A DNA stretch of 64,000 bases, from NCBI GenBank assembly GCA_028274465.1, contig CM051458.1, forward strand, positions 36,308,744 through 36,372,743, given 5' to 3'. How positions within the stretch are numbered: position 1 is the first letter of the stretch; every line of letters begins with the position of its first letter. A program made the translations under genes and the position numbers. The DNA comes from Plantago ovata (taxonomy: Eukaryota; Streptophyta; Magnoliopsida; Lamiales; Plantaginaceae). Shown one piece after another: positions 45,324 to 57,532 of this stretch. The notes under the pieces were generated by a model. The model did not search any database. It worked only from the letters and a program-made list of their open reading frames with translations, and had not been told where the DNA came from.

Positions 45324-45580
45324 AGATGAGGTGATGGTGATTGCTGTAAACCGAAGCCGGAAGAAGATGATGGTGGGTACGGTTTTGATGAGATGAAACA
45401 GAGCAAGAGGAATTTTCTTTCTTCTTCAATGATGGTGGTGGCGTGTACAAGTGGGGAGGGAATGGAGAAGATTGGGGAAAGGTTTAGGTTTAGGGTTTTT
45501 GATGACATGGGCCAAGAGATGGGATTGTGCCAGCAGATGGGTTGAGTCTAAATGGGCCAAGAGAATAGGGTGGTAGTCAG
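45324..45580. other. Sequence flanking Tat-B, not recognised
   Basis: Possibly the original insertion site. The minus strand has an open ATG frame with Ser/Pro/Leu-rich residues, and the plus strand has a telomere-like GGTTTAGGTTTAGGG at about 45,481-45,496. No family recognised. Confidence 0.35.
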
Positions 45581-46774
45581 TTTCTAGTAAACTCGATCCA
45601 ACAACCAGAACAAGCTTTCGAATTAGAATTTAATAACGCGGATAGAAAATTAATTAAATTACCAAATAAAATAAATTATTCAGGTAATTAAGTAAATAAA
45701 GACAAATTACATCTACCACCCCCACTAAACACTCACTTTTCATTCTAGTCCAACTATAGCGTTAATTACGTTTTAGTCCAGTCGAACCTCCGGTGTTGAC
45801 TCCGGTAAGTTGGGTTTTCTAATTTTCGCTCAACCAAACACACCCTTAACTATATAATTTCTATTTTTTCTTTCTTTTCTTTTTCTATTTTTCTTTTTTC
45901 TCTTTCTTTCTTTTCTCTTTTCTTTCTTTTTTTTCTTTACATTTTTTTTAAATCCAACTCCGGTACCGGAGTTTACAGCTCCGGTACCAAAGTTAGAACT
46001 CCGGTATCGGAGTTTTACAGCTCCGATTGGAGCTGTGTTAAGCTCCAGATTCAATCGGAGCTGATAATACAGCTCCGATTGAATCTGGAGCTTAACACAG
46101 CTCCATCGGAGTTGTATAACACAACTCGATTGAGCTTTGCAAAGCTCCATCGGAGCTTTTTTAAGCTCCGATTGGAGCTTAACACAGCTCCAATCGGAGC
46201 TGTATAACACAGCTCCAATCGAAGTTGTGCCAAGCTCCGATTGGGGCTTTGCAAAGCCCCAATCGGAGCTTTGTACTCCGATCGGAGTTACTGTTCATCT
46301 TCTTCCTCTTTTTTTTTTATTTATTTTTATTTAATAAAGAAAAAAAGAAAAGGTAAAAATAAAATTTGGGACTCATTTTGAAATTCAATTTTTGTAGGGG
46401 TTTGTTTTAAAATAATTTTGTAAACTATTTTGAAATATAGGTAAATTATGTGGGTTAATTTATAAATTTTTTGTGTTAATATTGTAAAAGTCAAAACATT
46501 TGGGGTGAATTTGTAATAAACGAAACTTCATGTTGTTTGGCGTAATTCAGAATCTGAAATTCCGGCAGGGGCATAAATGTCATTCTAGGGCTTAGAGCGC
46601 AGAAAGTCAAATCCGTGGGTTAAAATGTAATTACATTGGTTTAGTAAGGGAGTCTCGTGTAATAAAAAATATAGCTGGACTAATCTGTAATACTCGACAA
46701 TAGCAGGGGTACCAAAAGTAATAGCCCCTTAAATAAATAAAATTAAAAATTAAGTAGAAATACGGGATGTTACA
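45581..46774 (-). repeat. LTR-like block with self-complementary 16-mer array
   Basis: On the minus strand the block starts TGTAACATCCCG at 46,774, a common start for plant gypsy LTRs. The other border is unclear, and I found no target duplication. It holds a 90-bp C/T-rich run (45,858-45,948) and many copies of AGCTCCGATTGGAGCT-type palindromes (46,018-46,290). It could be a solo LTR. Confidence 0.45.
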
Positions 46775-46843
46775 TCTGTGGCAAATAGCATGATCATAAA
46801 TGTACCTGGAACACAACAGTTGTCCATAGCTTAGTCTTCTGGA

Positions 46844-48755
46844 GTGAAAAGTCCGGAAGAATCCTCCCTTCCAATCCCTACTACTGGTGAAACTCCAGTT
46901 GTTGAGTCTCAAAAGTTGCCTCCAACAACCACTCAACCAGAAACCATTGTGACAGAAAACCTTGGAGAAAAGGTTGATGACTTTGACAGAGATGATGCTG
47001 AAAGCTCATCTGGTTTCTCTGATGAGGATGAAGAGACAACCTACAAAAATGATAACACTGATGAAATCCAGCAATCAGACTCTTCTCAATCCTCTGGAGA
47101 TGACTATGAAAAGAGCAAACTCAAAGGAGTTGAAGATCAGTTTGTCACAGAGCTAAAAGCTCATGCAGTAACCCCGTCTCTAGTACCCTTTCCCAGTGTG
47201 GAAGAGTGGACACCAAGAATGAGAGCCCTCTTGAAAGTGCACGAAGAATGCAAAAGCTGAAGATGAGGCGTTACTTGCTGAAAAACCAATGAACCGTGAA
47301 AAGGTCCTGACTGCCTTGCTGAGACGCACAACAAGTCTCACTCTAGCTCAAGCAGATGTAAGTCTACATCATAGAAGCTATGAGAAAGAAGCAAGTCAAG
47401 CTCTAAGAATTGGCAAGAATACTTTGAAAAAGGCTCAATCCATCATGGAACAAAAAGTCACTGATGCCAAAAGAGATGAAGACAACTTGAAGATGATCAA
47501 GGAAGAATTGTCCAAGAACAACCAACTTCAGCAAGACATGGTTGAACACTACAACAGCTTGCACAAACTTGCTGAAAATTGCAATGAGTTTTTTCTCAAC
47601 TCACATTTTTGATGCAATGCAATCCATGTCTAAGGGGGAAGATATACCACAGACAAAGCTAAGCAAAAAGGATTTGCCTCCTCCTGCTCCCTCCTCCTTG
47701 CTGAAATTACCAGGACCACCACAACATACATAATCACTTGTTGAAGAAATGCAAGATTCAAGATCCAGAAAGAGATCAGAAACTGTTTCTGAAAGAAGTT
47801 CAGCAAGAGCATATAAGAAAAGAAAAACTAATGGTGACACTTTTGCTGCTTGTAAGGAAGATGCCATTCATCAAGCAAATGATGATGATGATGACAATGC
47901 TCCTATTTCAAAGACATTGAACATCAAGCCTCTCGATGCCAAGACTCAATCTGGCAATACCTTGTTACTTTCCTCTGGATCTTCAGCAAAAGACCAAGGA
48001 GGTAACTCAAGGGAAAGAAGAAGAAACAAAAGCGCTGAAAACAAAGAAAATCCTACAATGTTGTTGGCTTAGGTGTTCAGTACACTAAAACAAGCAACCA
48101 AGACACCACTCAAAATGTGGTAAGGCAGAAGAAATGATTTTGGATCCTAAAGATAAAGATTGAAGATCTTCTTGCTAATAGCTACTTTCCAAAAGTTGTG
48201 TTACAGCAAATGGACAAATGGAATATTATAAAAGTGGCTAGCAATGAAAGAGAAGCATCACCACTCTCCAGCTATGAAGAAAGAAAGTTGTGGTTGAATG
48301 CTGAGGTGAAAGTAAGAGGAACTGCTCTCAGGAAGAAGTTGAATGAAATTCCTCCTTACTTCAAACCTCTGGATGGTGTTATGTTTTACGATGAGATTCT
48401 GAAAAAGGCCAGAAAGAAACTCCTCGTCATTCCATATGAGTATTTCTATCTGACTGAACAAGATCAGAGTGAAGACTTACGCTGGCTAAGGAAAGTCTAA
48501 AAAGATCAACATTTAAGTGATCTACAGCTTGAACATGCTAGTTGTTGGGTCTTATATCTCTGGACTGAATACATTCAAATTGAAAGACCCCAAGCCAACT
48601 ACATTCAAAGATGCAAACTCAGCAGAGAGAAACAATTGCAAGTCAGAAAGCTTCTTGAAGATTATGAAGCTGACTGCAATGGATTTCCTCAAGTTGCTGA
48701 AGTCAGTGTCAACGAGATCCTCAAGGATTGCTTCCAAGCCAGAAACTTCAATTAG
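46844..48755 (+). pseudogene. Copia-2 extra gene, C-terminal part
   Basis: Similar to Copia-1 34,720-36,602. It shares a TGETPVVES-type repeat, the acidic middle and the charged C-terminus. It is broken into several frames (46,844-47,260; 47,289-47,612; 47,749-48,072; 48,198-48,500). It encodes FVTELKAH and YEYFYLTEQDQ where Copia-1 has closely related residues. That similarity in two diverged copies supports real past coding. Confidence 0.75.
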
Positions 48756-49020
48756 CTTAGATAATTCCTTGTATCTTTTAACGTTGATTGTTTTAGTTAT
48801 CTTTATGCTTTCTTGTAAACTTACACTGAAAGATAACTATCAGCAATCAATTGTGTTTGACTACTCTTGTTTGTTTCTGTTTATGCAATTTACTTATGCT
48901 TATTTGATTGATCATTTCAAGTATTATTGCATTATTCCTCTGATTTATTCAACATCAGAAACTTATAAAGAGTTGTAAATAATTTAGCCATGGATTGCTA
49001 ACATCAAAAAGGGGAAAATT

Positions 49021-51471
49021 TGTTAGAAAACTTGTAATTTTGATGAGCAATAAACCATGCTAAATTAAGTAAAGTCCAGTAACTAGTACTCTTAAGGTCC
49101 ATAGGAATTTAGAATTGAAAGGACATCGTAAAAGAGGAACGTTTGCTGAAAGACTTAGTGTAGGTACTAGTTAGGTTATTAAGTTTGCTGATGATGAAAT
49201 TTGTTTACAAAAACAATCTATTGAAGACCTAGAACCGCTCGGAAAGTTGAAGACTTGAAGACTTAGAAGATTTCTGATAAAGGTATCTATAAAGGTGCAT
49301 GTTATCTCAGACAAAGTGAGAAACTTAGCAACCAGTCAGCTTAAGTGAAATCTATAATACAGAGTAGGTTGAACTTTTTGAACTAAGTATGCTTACTTAC
49401 TGATAACACATGTGACCTCCTTGCTGAATCACAATTGCATTTTGGCTCCAACGTTCACATTTGAAATTCAAAGAGCATTAAATGCTAAAACACGCGCTCA
49501 GAAGATCTGAAGACTTGAATACAAAAGAAGACGCTGCTGAAAGTGTCCTTCCAGCAAGATAGTGACATCTCTTGGTTGAAGTCCCAGAATTCAAATTCAA
49601 ACGGCTCACTTGAGACACTATAAATAGAGGTCCTTAGGCTGAGTAGAAGGGTGTGTCAACAACGTGATCAAACTCTCACTTGTGCTTAAACACTCAAACC
49701 TTCTCTGCTCTCAAACTGCCTATTGATCTGTTCCAAGACTTAAGCTTGAAACCAAAACTACTTGTGAAAAAGTAGAATACTAAAGGTAATAATTTAGTTA
49801 AGTGTTCTTTCCTCTAAACAAGAACAAGTCTTGACACCAAGAAACAACATACTTGCTTACTGCAAAGTATTGTTAGGTAGACTTGGGTGGTTCCAGGAAC
49901 CGGCGATTCTCGGTTCCAGAATCGTCAGTTCCATTTGGGAAATATACTGGAACCGGAATCGAAATCGAAACCGGCAGTTCGGTTCCGATTCCAGGAACCA
50001 TCGGTTCTCGGTTCAAAACTGAGAACCGATCGGTTCCTGGCGGTTCTCTGCCTTTTTTTTTTTTTTTTAACAAATTGGCAAAAAAAGGGGGTTACACACT
50101 TGGTAAAAACACTTGGTAAAAAATTTAAAGTTGTGTAAGCCCCCTTTTTTTATTTATTTTTTATAATTAAACATACAAAGGGAAAGGAAATAAGAAAATG
50201 GGCTTACACTTGGTAAAGTAGTAAACTAATTTACCAAGTTTCATACGTATCTTCTTAGAAGAATCACAACCCTCATATTTCACTTACCTACTTACCTTGT
50301 GGACTTGGCTTGTAGTTGAAGTCGTCGTTTTCATTAATCTTCGGCCGTAGTAAATAAGCAAGAGAATTAGAGATTGAGAAGGAAGAAACTCTAGAGAATT
50401 AGAGATTAGAAGGATGAGATAGTAGAGAAAGAGGAGGGGTTGGAATGGGATGAGAAGAAATTATTTTAGAAATGTAGTATTTATAGGCAAGAATTAGTAA
50501 TTAGGATATTAAAAAAAATTAAAAAAATAAATAAAAAGCAGCTGCTGATGCAAATCAACAATTAGCCGTTGTTGACTTGTTGCAGCATGCAAATTGCATG
50601 CTGCAACATGCGAAGGCTAATTAGTCGTTGCATGGCTTGTGGGACACGAACCACTAGGAAACGAGAACCACTTGGAACCGGAACTGAACCGTAATAGTAC
50701 GGTTTCGATTTCAGTTCTAGAATCGACAGTTCCGATTCTAGAACCAGAACCTATTTTTCGATTCGATTCTCAGTTCACGGTTCCGTTTTGGTCGGGTCTA
50801 TTGTCAAGTTGAATTTCACATATTGCTTTTGTTAATTCAAAATTTAATTCAAGTAATCTCATCCCAAACCTCTCTAACGGATAAAAACCATCTTATAGGC
50901 ATGTTAATCAGGGGGAACTAATCAAGTATAATTTTGCTGATAAGTGTCCCAAGTTTGGTGGAGAACAATGTTACAGTTCTCTTGTTAGGTTGGAAACAAA
51001 GCTAATGTGCTTAGGTTTATGAGAATTCTAGTGTGCAAGTGTTGTAAGGATATTCATCATCGACCCAGTGAATTCAGTCTTAAAAAGGACAAACTGAATT
51101 AGTTAGAGAGATTACGCCACCCTCAGATATCACTATAAAAGTGTGTGATTTACTTTACCGTAATTTACCTTCAGCAAGTTGTTTTGTTTATACTGTTTTA
51201 TTTGCTTACTTGATGAAACTGATTTACCTCAAAACACTTATTGAAAAAGAATTATGCACTCTAAATCTTAAGCATAAGCAACCTCATTACAAGCAAACTC
51301 ATTACTGAAAATTAATAATTCTTTGTTGAGAAAGTTAAAGTACCAGCAACCTCATTACTACCTCATTAATAAAAAATAATAAGTACTTGCTGAGAAAGTT
51401 TTTAGACACGAAAAAGTTTTATTGACTATTCACCCCTTCTAGTCTTTATTTGTTGTCTAAAGGGACAAACA
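49021..51471 (+). repeat. 3' LTR of Copia-2, interrupted
   Basis: Starts TGTTAGAAAAC and ends CAAACA. It matches the Copia-1 LTR with more divergence and carries a 923-bp insertion. TATAAATA at 49,619-49,626 is conserved. Confidence 0.88.
49878..50800. mobile_element. 923-bp non-autonomous hAT-like element
   Basis: It interrupts the Copia-2 LTR. The ends are TAGACTTGG and CGGGTCTA, flanked by TTGTTAGG and TTGTCAAG, which match at 6 of 8 positions. Both terminal regions are full of GGTTCC/GGAACC words in both orientations. A T run lies at 50,053-50,068. There is no transposase. Confidence 0.65.
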
Positions 51472-51703
51472 TTTTGTATGTTGGGATTCTGTCCACAAGT
51501 TGCATTAGCCATAGTACCATGAGATAGGCCACCGGTGGCTAGTCCAGATGTCAAACTAGCAGAACTTCGTGCTACGGATGGTGCCATGTTACTCTGAATA
51601 TTCTGGCCCAATATTTGCTGCCTCACTTGAGGTTGATTGGAAACCATTGGAATAGGTAGTTGTTGTGCCTGATTTTGAATTTACGGTTGCATGCTTTGAG
51701 AAC
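51472..51703 (-). pseudogene. MED15: MED15-like exon 4 (downstream copy), cut by Copia-2
   Basis: After the acceptor CCGACAG it encodes a Gln/Asn/Ser-rich stretch with SNQPQVRQQILGQNIQ, typical of the region after KIX. A TAA replaces CAA eight codons in; the other copy has CAA. It stops at the LTR end. Confidence 0.7.
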
Positions 51704-52088
51704 CTGTCGGAAAGAGTGTATGACATAAAGCAGACCTTGTGATGAAACTTCAAAATAATAAAATAAAAAGAATTGCTAATACACAAAATGAGGAACCGAT
51801 CAGGACGCAAATAGAAAGGAACCGGCCACATGCATGACCATTGATCAATGTTTTAAAAACCGTGAAAAAGCATTTGACTAGGTAATCTTTGAAAGTCATT
51901 AATGATCTCGGCAGGTCTGAAAGAACTAGCAAACGGTGAAGAATCCAGTAAATCAAACTCGATGAGTGGAGCAAGCAGAAAATAGAGTGTCCATGTAGAA
52001 AGTTACAATATGAATATTGTTTAGCAATTGGAAGTATAAAAGCAAGACAAAATGGTCACGTGCACCCATAATGGTGGATTCAAATTAC

Positions 52089-52208
52089 CTGTATCCTGGG
52101 GGTTTTGCTATTACTTGCAGCATTTGATTGAAGAGAATTTGCCATAGGGTTCTGGGACTTTGTCTCCATTGTGAGCATTTTCAAAGATATCTTTCTCAAA
52201 TAATCAGA
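52089..52208 (-). pseudogene. MED15: MED15-like exon 3 (downstream copy)
   Basis: Encodes SDYLRKISLKMLTMETKSQ, the KIX end. GCAG acceptor and GTAATT donor are intact. Near the donor it has four A and five C where the other copy has six and four, which shifts the end of the exon. Confidence 0.72.
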
Positions 52209-52674
52209 CTGCAGAAATTCACACATAAACATCACTAATACCACAATGGACAAGAACTTCCCTTATCATAGGAAGTAAGATTATGTGAAAATAATTACCC
52301 CAAGTAGAAAGTATAGAACTAGATCACATAACTCAAAATATATGAACCAAAAAACATACGAGAAATAAAAGTACATAGGCAAACAAAGATATCTTTCTGA
52401 AATAATAATCAGACTGCAAAAGGTCGCACATAAACAGTATTAATACCACAATGAACCAGACTTCCCTTAGCAGAGGAAGATGATGTCAAATTATGCACCA
52501 TAAGTAGGAAGTAAAGAAGTAGATCACATTATTGGAAAGGCATGAACCAATATATATATTATGTAATCAAAGATATAAAGTCGCACGTAAACAGCATTAA
52601 TACCACAATGAACCAGAAGTAGAATACATAATTGAAAAGGTATGAAGCATAACACATACAAGAAACATATAGTG

Positions 52675-52676
<2 letters not shown>
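52187..52676. repeat. Three imperfect tandem copies within the MED15-like intron
   Basis: The word GCACATAAACA followed by TTAATACCACAATG recurs near 52,221, 52,425 and 52,583, with similar spacing and shared sequence between copies. The same three-copy arrangement is present in the other gene copy (about 53,738-54,236). Confidence 0.7.

Positions 52677-52744
<68 letters not shown>
52677..52744. repeat. (AAT)n microsatellite, copy 1
   Basis: About 22 AAT units in the intron just after exon 2. Poly-Asn and poly-Leu ORFs over it are artefacts. Confidence 0.95.
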
Positions 52745-52745
<1 letters not shown>

Positions 52746-52752
52746 GAAGTAC

Positions 52753-52863
52753 CTGACTGATGGCTGCATTATAAATTTTCTCCTCGAACCTAACCGCTAT
52801 TTTTTTGATTTCCTGCAGCCCCTCTTGTCCAGAAAAGGAAGATGTCTTTTCAATATTTCCATT
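52753..52863 (-). pseudogene. MED15: MED15-like exon 2 (downstream copy)
   Basis: 111 bp, encodes the KIX segment with LKRHLP and GLQEIKKIAVRFEEKIYNAA. It has four T in a row where five are needed, so the frame is lost after LKRHLP. Confidence 0.75.
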
Positions 52864-53150
52864 CTATTCATCCATTTGAAATTGCCATTCATTAGTTTCT
52901 TTCACCAATAAAAAACAGCTCAATCAATAATAGCATTGCTTACAGATTAAACCCTATCATCATCCGAGAATATTAACACCTATAATTCAGCGATTATTAA
53001 AACTACTATACTATAATCCGAGAATATTAAACAACTAAAAATTCAGTGATTATTAAAACTACTATACTATAATCCGAGTAGATTATCAAAAACCTAAAAA
53101 AAAATCAGTAAATGACCAGGAAAAAAAAAAAGAGAGAGAGTATACTATAC

Positions 53151-53253
53151 ATTTTGTTAACAATCCTCCGTCTAGAATCCGCTTGGAGCTGATTCCTCCA
53201 ATCGCCGGTTTTCATCCCCTGATTTTGAATTTGCGGTTGCATGCCTTGAGAAC
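53151..53253 (-). pseudogene. MED15: MED15-like fusion exon: exon 4 start joined to exon 1 end
   Basis: The first 13 or so codons belong to the exon after KIX (GSQGMQPQIQNQG). They run in frame into MKTGDWRNQLQADSRRR, the start of the next KIX. Acceptor CCGACAG and donor AT/GTATAG are intact. It marks the joint of the tandem duplication. Confidence 0.75.
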
Positions 53254-53634
53254 CTGTCGGGAAGTGTATGAAATAAAGCAGACCTTGTGATGAAACTTCA
53301 AAATAATAAAATAAAACGAATTACTAATGCACAAAATGAGGAACCGATCAGTACACAAATAGAAAGGAAACCGGCCACTTGGATGACCATTGATCCATGT
53401 TTTAAAATCCGTGAAAAAGCATTTGACTAGGTAATCTTTTAAAGTCATTAATGATCTCGGCAGGTCTGAAAGATCTAGTACGTAAAGAATCCAGTAAATC
53501 TAACTCGATTTGTGGAGCAAGCAGAAAATAGAGTATCCATGTAGAAAGTCACAATATGAATACTGTTTAGCAATTGGAAGTACAAAAGCAAGACAAAATG
53601 GTCACGTGCACTCATAATGGTGGACTCAAATTAC

Positions 53635-53755
53635 CTGTATCCTGGGGTTTTTTGCTGTTACTTGCAGCATTTGATTGATGAGAATTTGCCATAGGGTTCT
53701 GGGACTTTGTCTCCATTGTGAGCATTTTCAAAGATATCTTTCTCAAATAATCAGA
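53635..53755 (-). pseudogene. MED15: MED15-like exon 3 (upstream copy)
   Basis: 121 bp, encodes the KIX end and an Asn/Ser-rich linker in frame up to the donor. Confidence 0.75.
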
Positions 53756-54234
53756 CTGCAAAAATTCGCACATAAACATCAGTAATACGGTAATACCACA
53801 ATGAACAAGTACTTCCCTTCTCATAGGAAGTAAGATGATGTGAAAATAAGTACCTCAAGTAGATAGTAAAGAACTAGATCACATAACTCAAAATATATGA
53901 ACCAAAAAACATACAAGAGATACAAGTACATAGGCAAACAAACATATCTTTCTGAAATAATAATCAGACTGCAGAAAGTCGCACATAAACAGCATTAATA
54001 CCACAATGAACCAGACTTCCTTTAGCAGAGGAAGATGATGTCAAATTATGCACCATAGTAGGAAGTAAAGAAGTAGATCACATCATTCGAAAGGCATGAA
54101 CCAATATATATATATATAATCAAAGATATAAAGTCGCACATAAACAACAGTAATACCACAATGAACCAGGAGTAGAATACATAATTGGAATTTGGAAAGG
54201 TATGAACCATAACACATACAAGAAACATATAGTA

Positions 54235-54335
<101 letters not shown>

Positions 54336-54339
54336 GTAC

Positions 54340-54450
54340 CTGACTGATGGCTGCATTATAAATTTTCTCCTCGAACCTAACCGCTATTTTTTGAGTTCCT
54401 GCAGCCCCTCTTGTCCAGAAAAAGGAAGATGTCCTTTCAATGTTTCCATT
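54340..54450 (-). pseudogene. MED15: MED15-like exon 2 (upstream copy)
   Basis: 111 bp with GT and AG borders as in the other copy. Here the T run is correct, but an A run is one base short, giving TAG after GLQELKK. Confidence 0.75.
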
Positions 54451-54536
54451 CTATTCATTCATTTCAAAATTGCCATTCATTAGTTTCTTTCACCAATAAA
54501 AAACAGCTTAATCAATAATAGCAGTGTGTCATATCC

Positions 54537-54830
54537 TGAGATTTACAGTCATTTTTAGTTAATTTATTTTTTGCATATTAGGTCCTTTATTTCTATGTTA
54601 TTCCATTTTAGTCCAAGTTAGCTTGAAATGCATAAAAACCCTACTGTACTTCATTTTGTGAATTAAGCAATGAGAAGTAATCTATTTTCCTCCTCAAGTT
54701 CTTCTGTATCCTCCCCAATTTCTTCTGAATCTTCCTCCATTTCTTCTAAAATTTCCCCCCTTTCTTTATCAATTCATCAAATGGACATAACGGTTTGAAA
54801 AACCATTGTCATATCTCCAGGGGCATGACA
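54537..54830 (+). repeat. 5' LTR of the small LTR element
   Basis: 294 bp, T/C-rich second half; first 130 bp repeated at 57,274. Confidence 0.8.
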
Positions 54831-55593
54831 AATGGCATCAGAGCCAGGTTCGCATTCCTTCTGAGGATTTGTACGAAGAGCGTCAGAAACCTCGAACTGT
54901 TGATTACAACTCCAGGTATGCAGCTACGTTGACGGTCACCATATATGATTCTATCTATCCAATCACAGATAGTGTTTTGCATCAAGTTTATAAATTCTTA
55001 TGGAAAGGTAGATATGGTTTATATACTTCCGGTGAAAGAAAGCTTTCAAGTATTACTCAGATTTGAAAATCCTTGGAGTGCAAAATTTGCAAAATCTTTT
55101 TTACATGGAAGATATATTTATGATAGTTGTTGTAGACTAGATATTCAATTTATATCAAAGGAGTTTTGCATAAATGTGAAAGTTACTGCCAAATGTATGA
55201 AGATCCATTTGATGCAATGAGATTGAGGTCTATCTTCATTGATCTAACGATTGGGTCTTGGGGACTACCTAAGAATGAACCAACATCCCATTGTGCAAAA
55301 CAGAATACCAAGGTTCTTTATGCAAAGGTAGATGAAACGCAAGTATCTTCTAAAGAGAAGCAAGTATTGGGCGCTGTCTTGCAGGTGTTCGAAAAAAACC
55401 TATAAGTTATTCCCAGGTGTTTGATGAAATGCCTGTGAGTGACTTAGATGACATGCAAGCAAATTTAAGTGAAAAAGTCGAGCCCCAATTGTTCGATGAA
55501 ATTTCTGTGGGTGTATTTGGCGAAAGAGAGACAGTTGCATATGGAACTGTAGTGTTTGACAAAACCTTGAGAAGAAGGTGATAGAAGAACAAG

Positions 55594-56592
55594 TTGCGCC
55601 AGAAGCTTTTATGGTCGACAACAAGCAATTTCATCGAAAGTGATTATTATGTTGCAGATAACATCTCTTTGTCACATCCTGGCCAGAAGAATGTTAGTGA
55701 GGATCTTCTCTTTGACCGTGGTGGAAGCACATGTGCGAATGAGTTGCAAAATAAAATATTCGTAACCGGAATGTTGGAAATAACACATGATCCTGACTTT
55801 GAAAAAATGATTGAGAAGGTAGTACAGTTTCGAAAATATAAGGCCAGTGATATGGCTAAGTCGCAGATGGCTACAGCTGCAGGAATTGAAGTAGCTGAAT
55901 ATACTCTCCAAGTGTTTGTAGTGGAGGTGAAGAGGTATGGTGCTGTAATGGATAGAAATCTTATAAGAAGCCTCAATGATGCTAACCACAGAGGTAATGT
56001 ACCTTCCATTATTATGCACATTAGTTACAAGTTTGCTGCTCATTTGTTTGACCCTGTTGGAGGTCTTAGATCGACCTTATTTAATTCCTGTGAGTTATTT
56101 GCTGTCAAGAGTATTTTGAAACTCTACTTTTACCGGATTGAACCTGCTTGGTCTATGAGGTTTCAAGTTATTCCATTGTGTATGGAGCTGGAGGATCACG
56201 TCTCTCGATTTGTTAATCTAATATTGTATTGCACCATGTTCTTTGTAAGGATATTTCGGTGCAACACACTTGATAAGAATTTCAGAAATTATGTTGATGT
56301 TGTTAAACAGGTTGACTATCATAGTTGTGATGCTGGCTATAACTGTCAATCAGACATTTATAACTTGCTTCAGTATTTTTCAAGGAAGTTTTACTATGTT
56401 GGTGATGAAGGGTGCTTGCTGTGTTTGGATCATGTTGTGGTTAAGGGAAGTCGTAGGAAGCCGGATTTTATGGAGATTGTATTTGAGTCTGTTTTGAGCA
56501 TTCTGACGTCTCAAGGGTTTTTGAGGGACTGTTTCATCACAGCTGGGGTTATTTTTTGTGAGACGGTGCAGGGGTGTCATGGTGTAGATTAA
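55594..56592 (+). other. 332-residue ORF inside the small LTR element, unrecognised
   Basis: Open frame from 55,594 to 56,592, with coding-like sequence also in other frames just upstream (55,390-55,580) and downstream (56,608-56,937). I recognise no retroviral motif and no known domain. Cys and Tyr are frequent near CDAGYNCQSD. It could be a decayed element protein or a captured host sequence. Nothing shows it is expressed. Confidence 0.4.
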
Positions 56593-57273
56593 CTATCTCT
56601 GTTTATCATGCAAGGTATTTCTGGACAGGCTGATAGTTTGAAGTGTAAGATTAAACTTGATGATGAATTGAAGAATATTCACTCTACATTGGGTTCATTT
56701 TGCTGTTCTATGAAATCCAAGTGTTTGAGACTTATCTTTTACCAAGAGAAAGTGAAGCTAGATTCTTATTTCGCTGAGCAGCAGATTGAAATCAATTTAC
56801 TATTGTTCAGGATGATGGGACTAGAAGAACGGAGGCTCCTAGTGATATTAAACGACAAATCCTTGGCTTGGGTACTGGAGCAGTATATGGTGAAGAGTCT
56901 GAAGACCCTAACATGCATGTTACAAACAATGAGATGATATTCTTTTGCGTCCACTTCAAATTGTGATTCTAATTACTGGAACAAGAGGATCAAAATGTCT
57001 TTCTGTAGTTAGTGATCCAAAGGTTATTGCTGCATACAATAAAGATTTCTTGAGAATCCAAATCAGAGACAGTGTTGACCTTGATACTATATATTTTAAT
57101 GTGAGAATGATGAATTGATTAAAACTGGGAGGTTTGAGCACAATGAGCCTCAAGCAGCAGCAACTTTGTTAGTACAAGTGCTCAAGTGCAGATTCTTTTC
57201 CACATGCCATGTGATTGGACAAGAAATGGAATTTGATATCCTTGAGGACAAGGATGTATTTAAGGAAGGGGAA

Positions 57274-57427
57274 TGTCATATCCTGAGATTTACAGAGTTA
57301 ATTTATTTTTTGCATATTAGGTCCTTATTTCTATGTTGTTCCATTTTAGTCCAAGTTAGCTGGAACGGCATAAAAACCCTACTATACTTCATTTTGCGAA
57401 TTAAATCTTCCTCCATTTCTTCTAAAA
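57274..57427 (+). repeat. Truncated 3' LTR of the small LTR element
   Basis: Matches the 5' LTR start for about 130 bp, skips part, and ends after TTCTTCTAAAATT. Confidence 0.75.
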
Positions 57428-57532
57428 TTCAGCGACTATTAAAACTACTATACTATAATCCGAGTAGATTATCAAAAACCTAAAAAAAAAAAATCAGTAA
57501 ATAACCAGGAAGAGAGAGAGAGAGTAGTATAC

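Larger units (their letters stand above)
46775..51471 (+). mobile_element. Copia-2: 3' remnant of a second SIRE-like copia element
   Basis: It matches Copia-1 from about 34,690 to the end of its 3' LTR and lacks gag, pol and the 5' LTR. It includes the end of the extra gene, a polypurine tract at about 49,006-49,020 and a 3' LTR. The left part (46,775-46,840) matches poorly. It ends at 51,471 inside MED15-like exon sequence. Confidence 0.85.
54537..57427 (+). mobile_element. Small LTR retrotransposon in the first MED15-like intron
   Basis: 5' LTR 54,537-54,830 (TGTCATATCC to CATGACA), primer site TGGCATCAGAGCC at 54,833, polypurine tract AAGGAAGGGGAA before the 3' LTR at 57,274. The 3' LTR matches only in part, has an internal deletion, and breaks off at about 57,427 where intron sequence resumes. 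No gag or pol motif is visible, so it is non-autonomous. Confidence 0.8.

Noticed and set aside
46018-46290. CRISPR array
   Set aside because: Units are palindromes without unique spacers of constant size, in a plant nuclear setting.
45830-46334. ORFs of about 65-126 residues on both strands
   Set aside because: They translate the palindrome array and the C/T run; both strands are open, which is a sign of repeat composition.
52642-52769. Poly-Asn and poly-Leu ORFs
   Set aside because: They are translations of the (AAT)n microsatellite; the same holds at 54,120-54,356.
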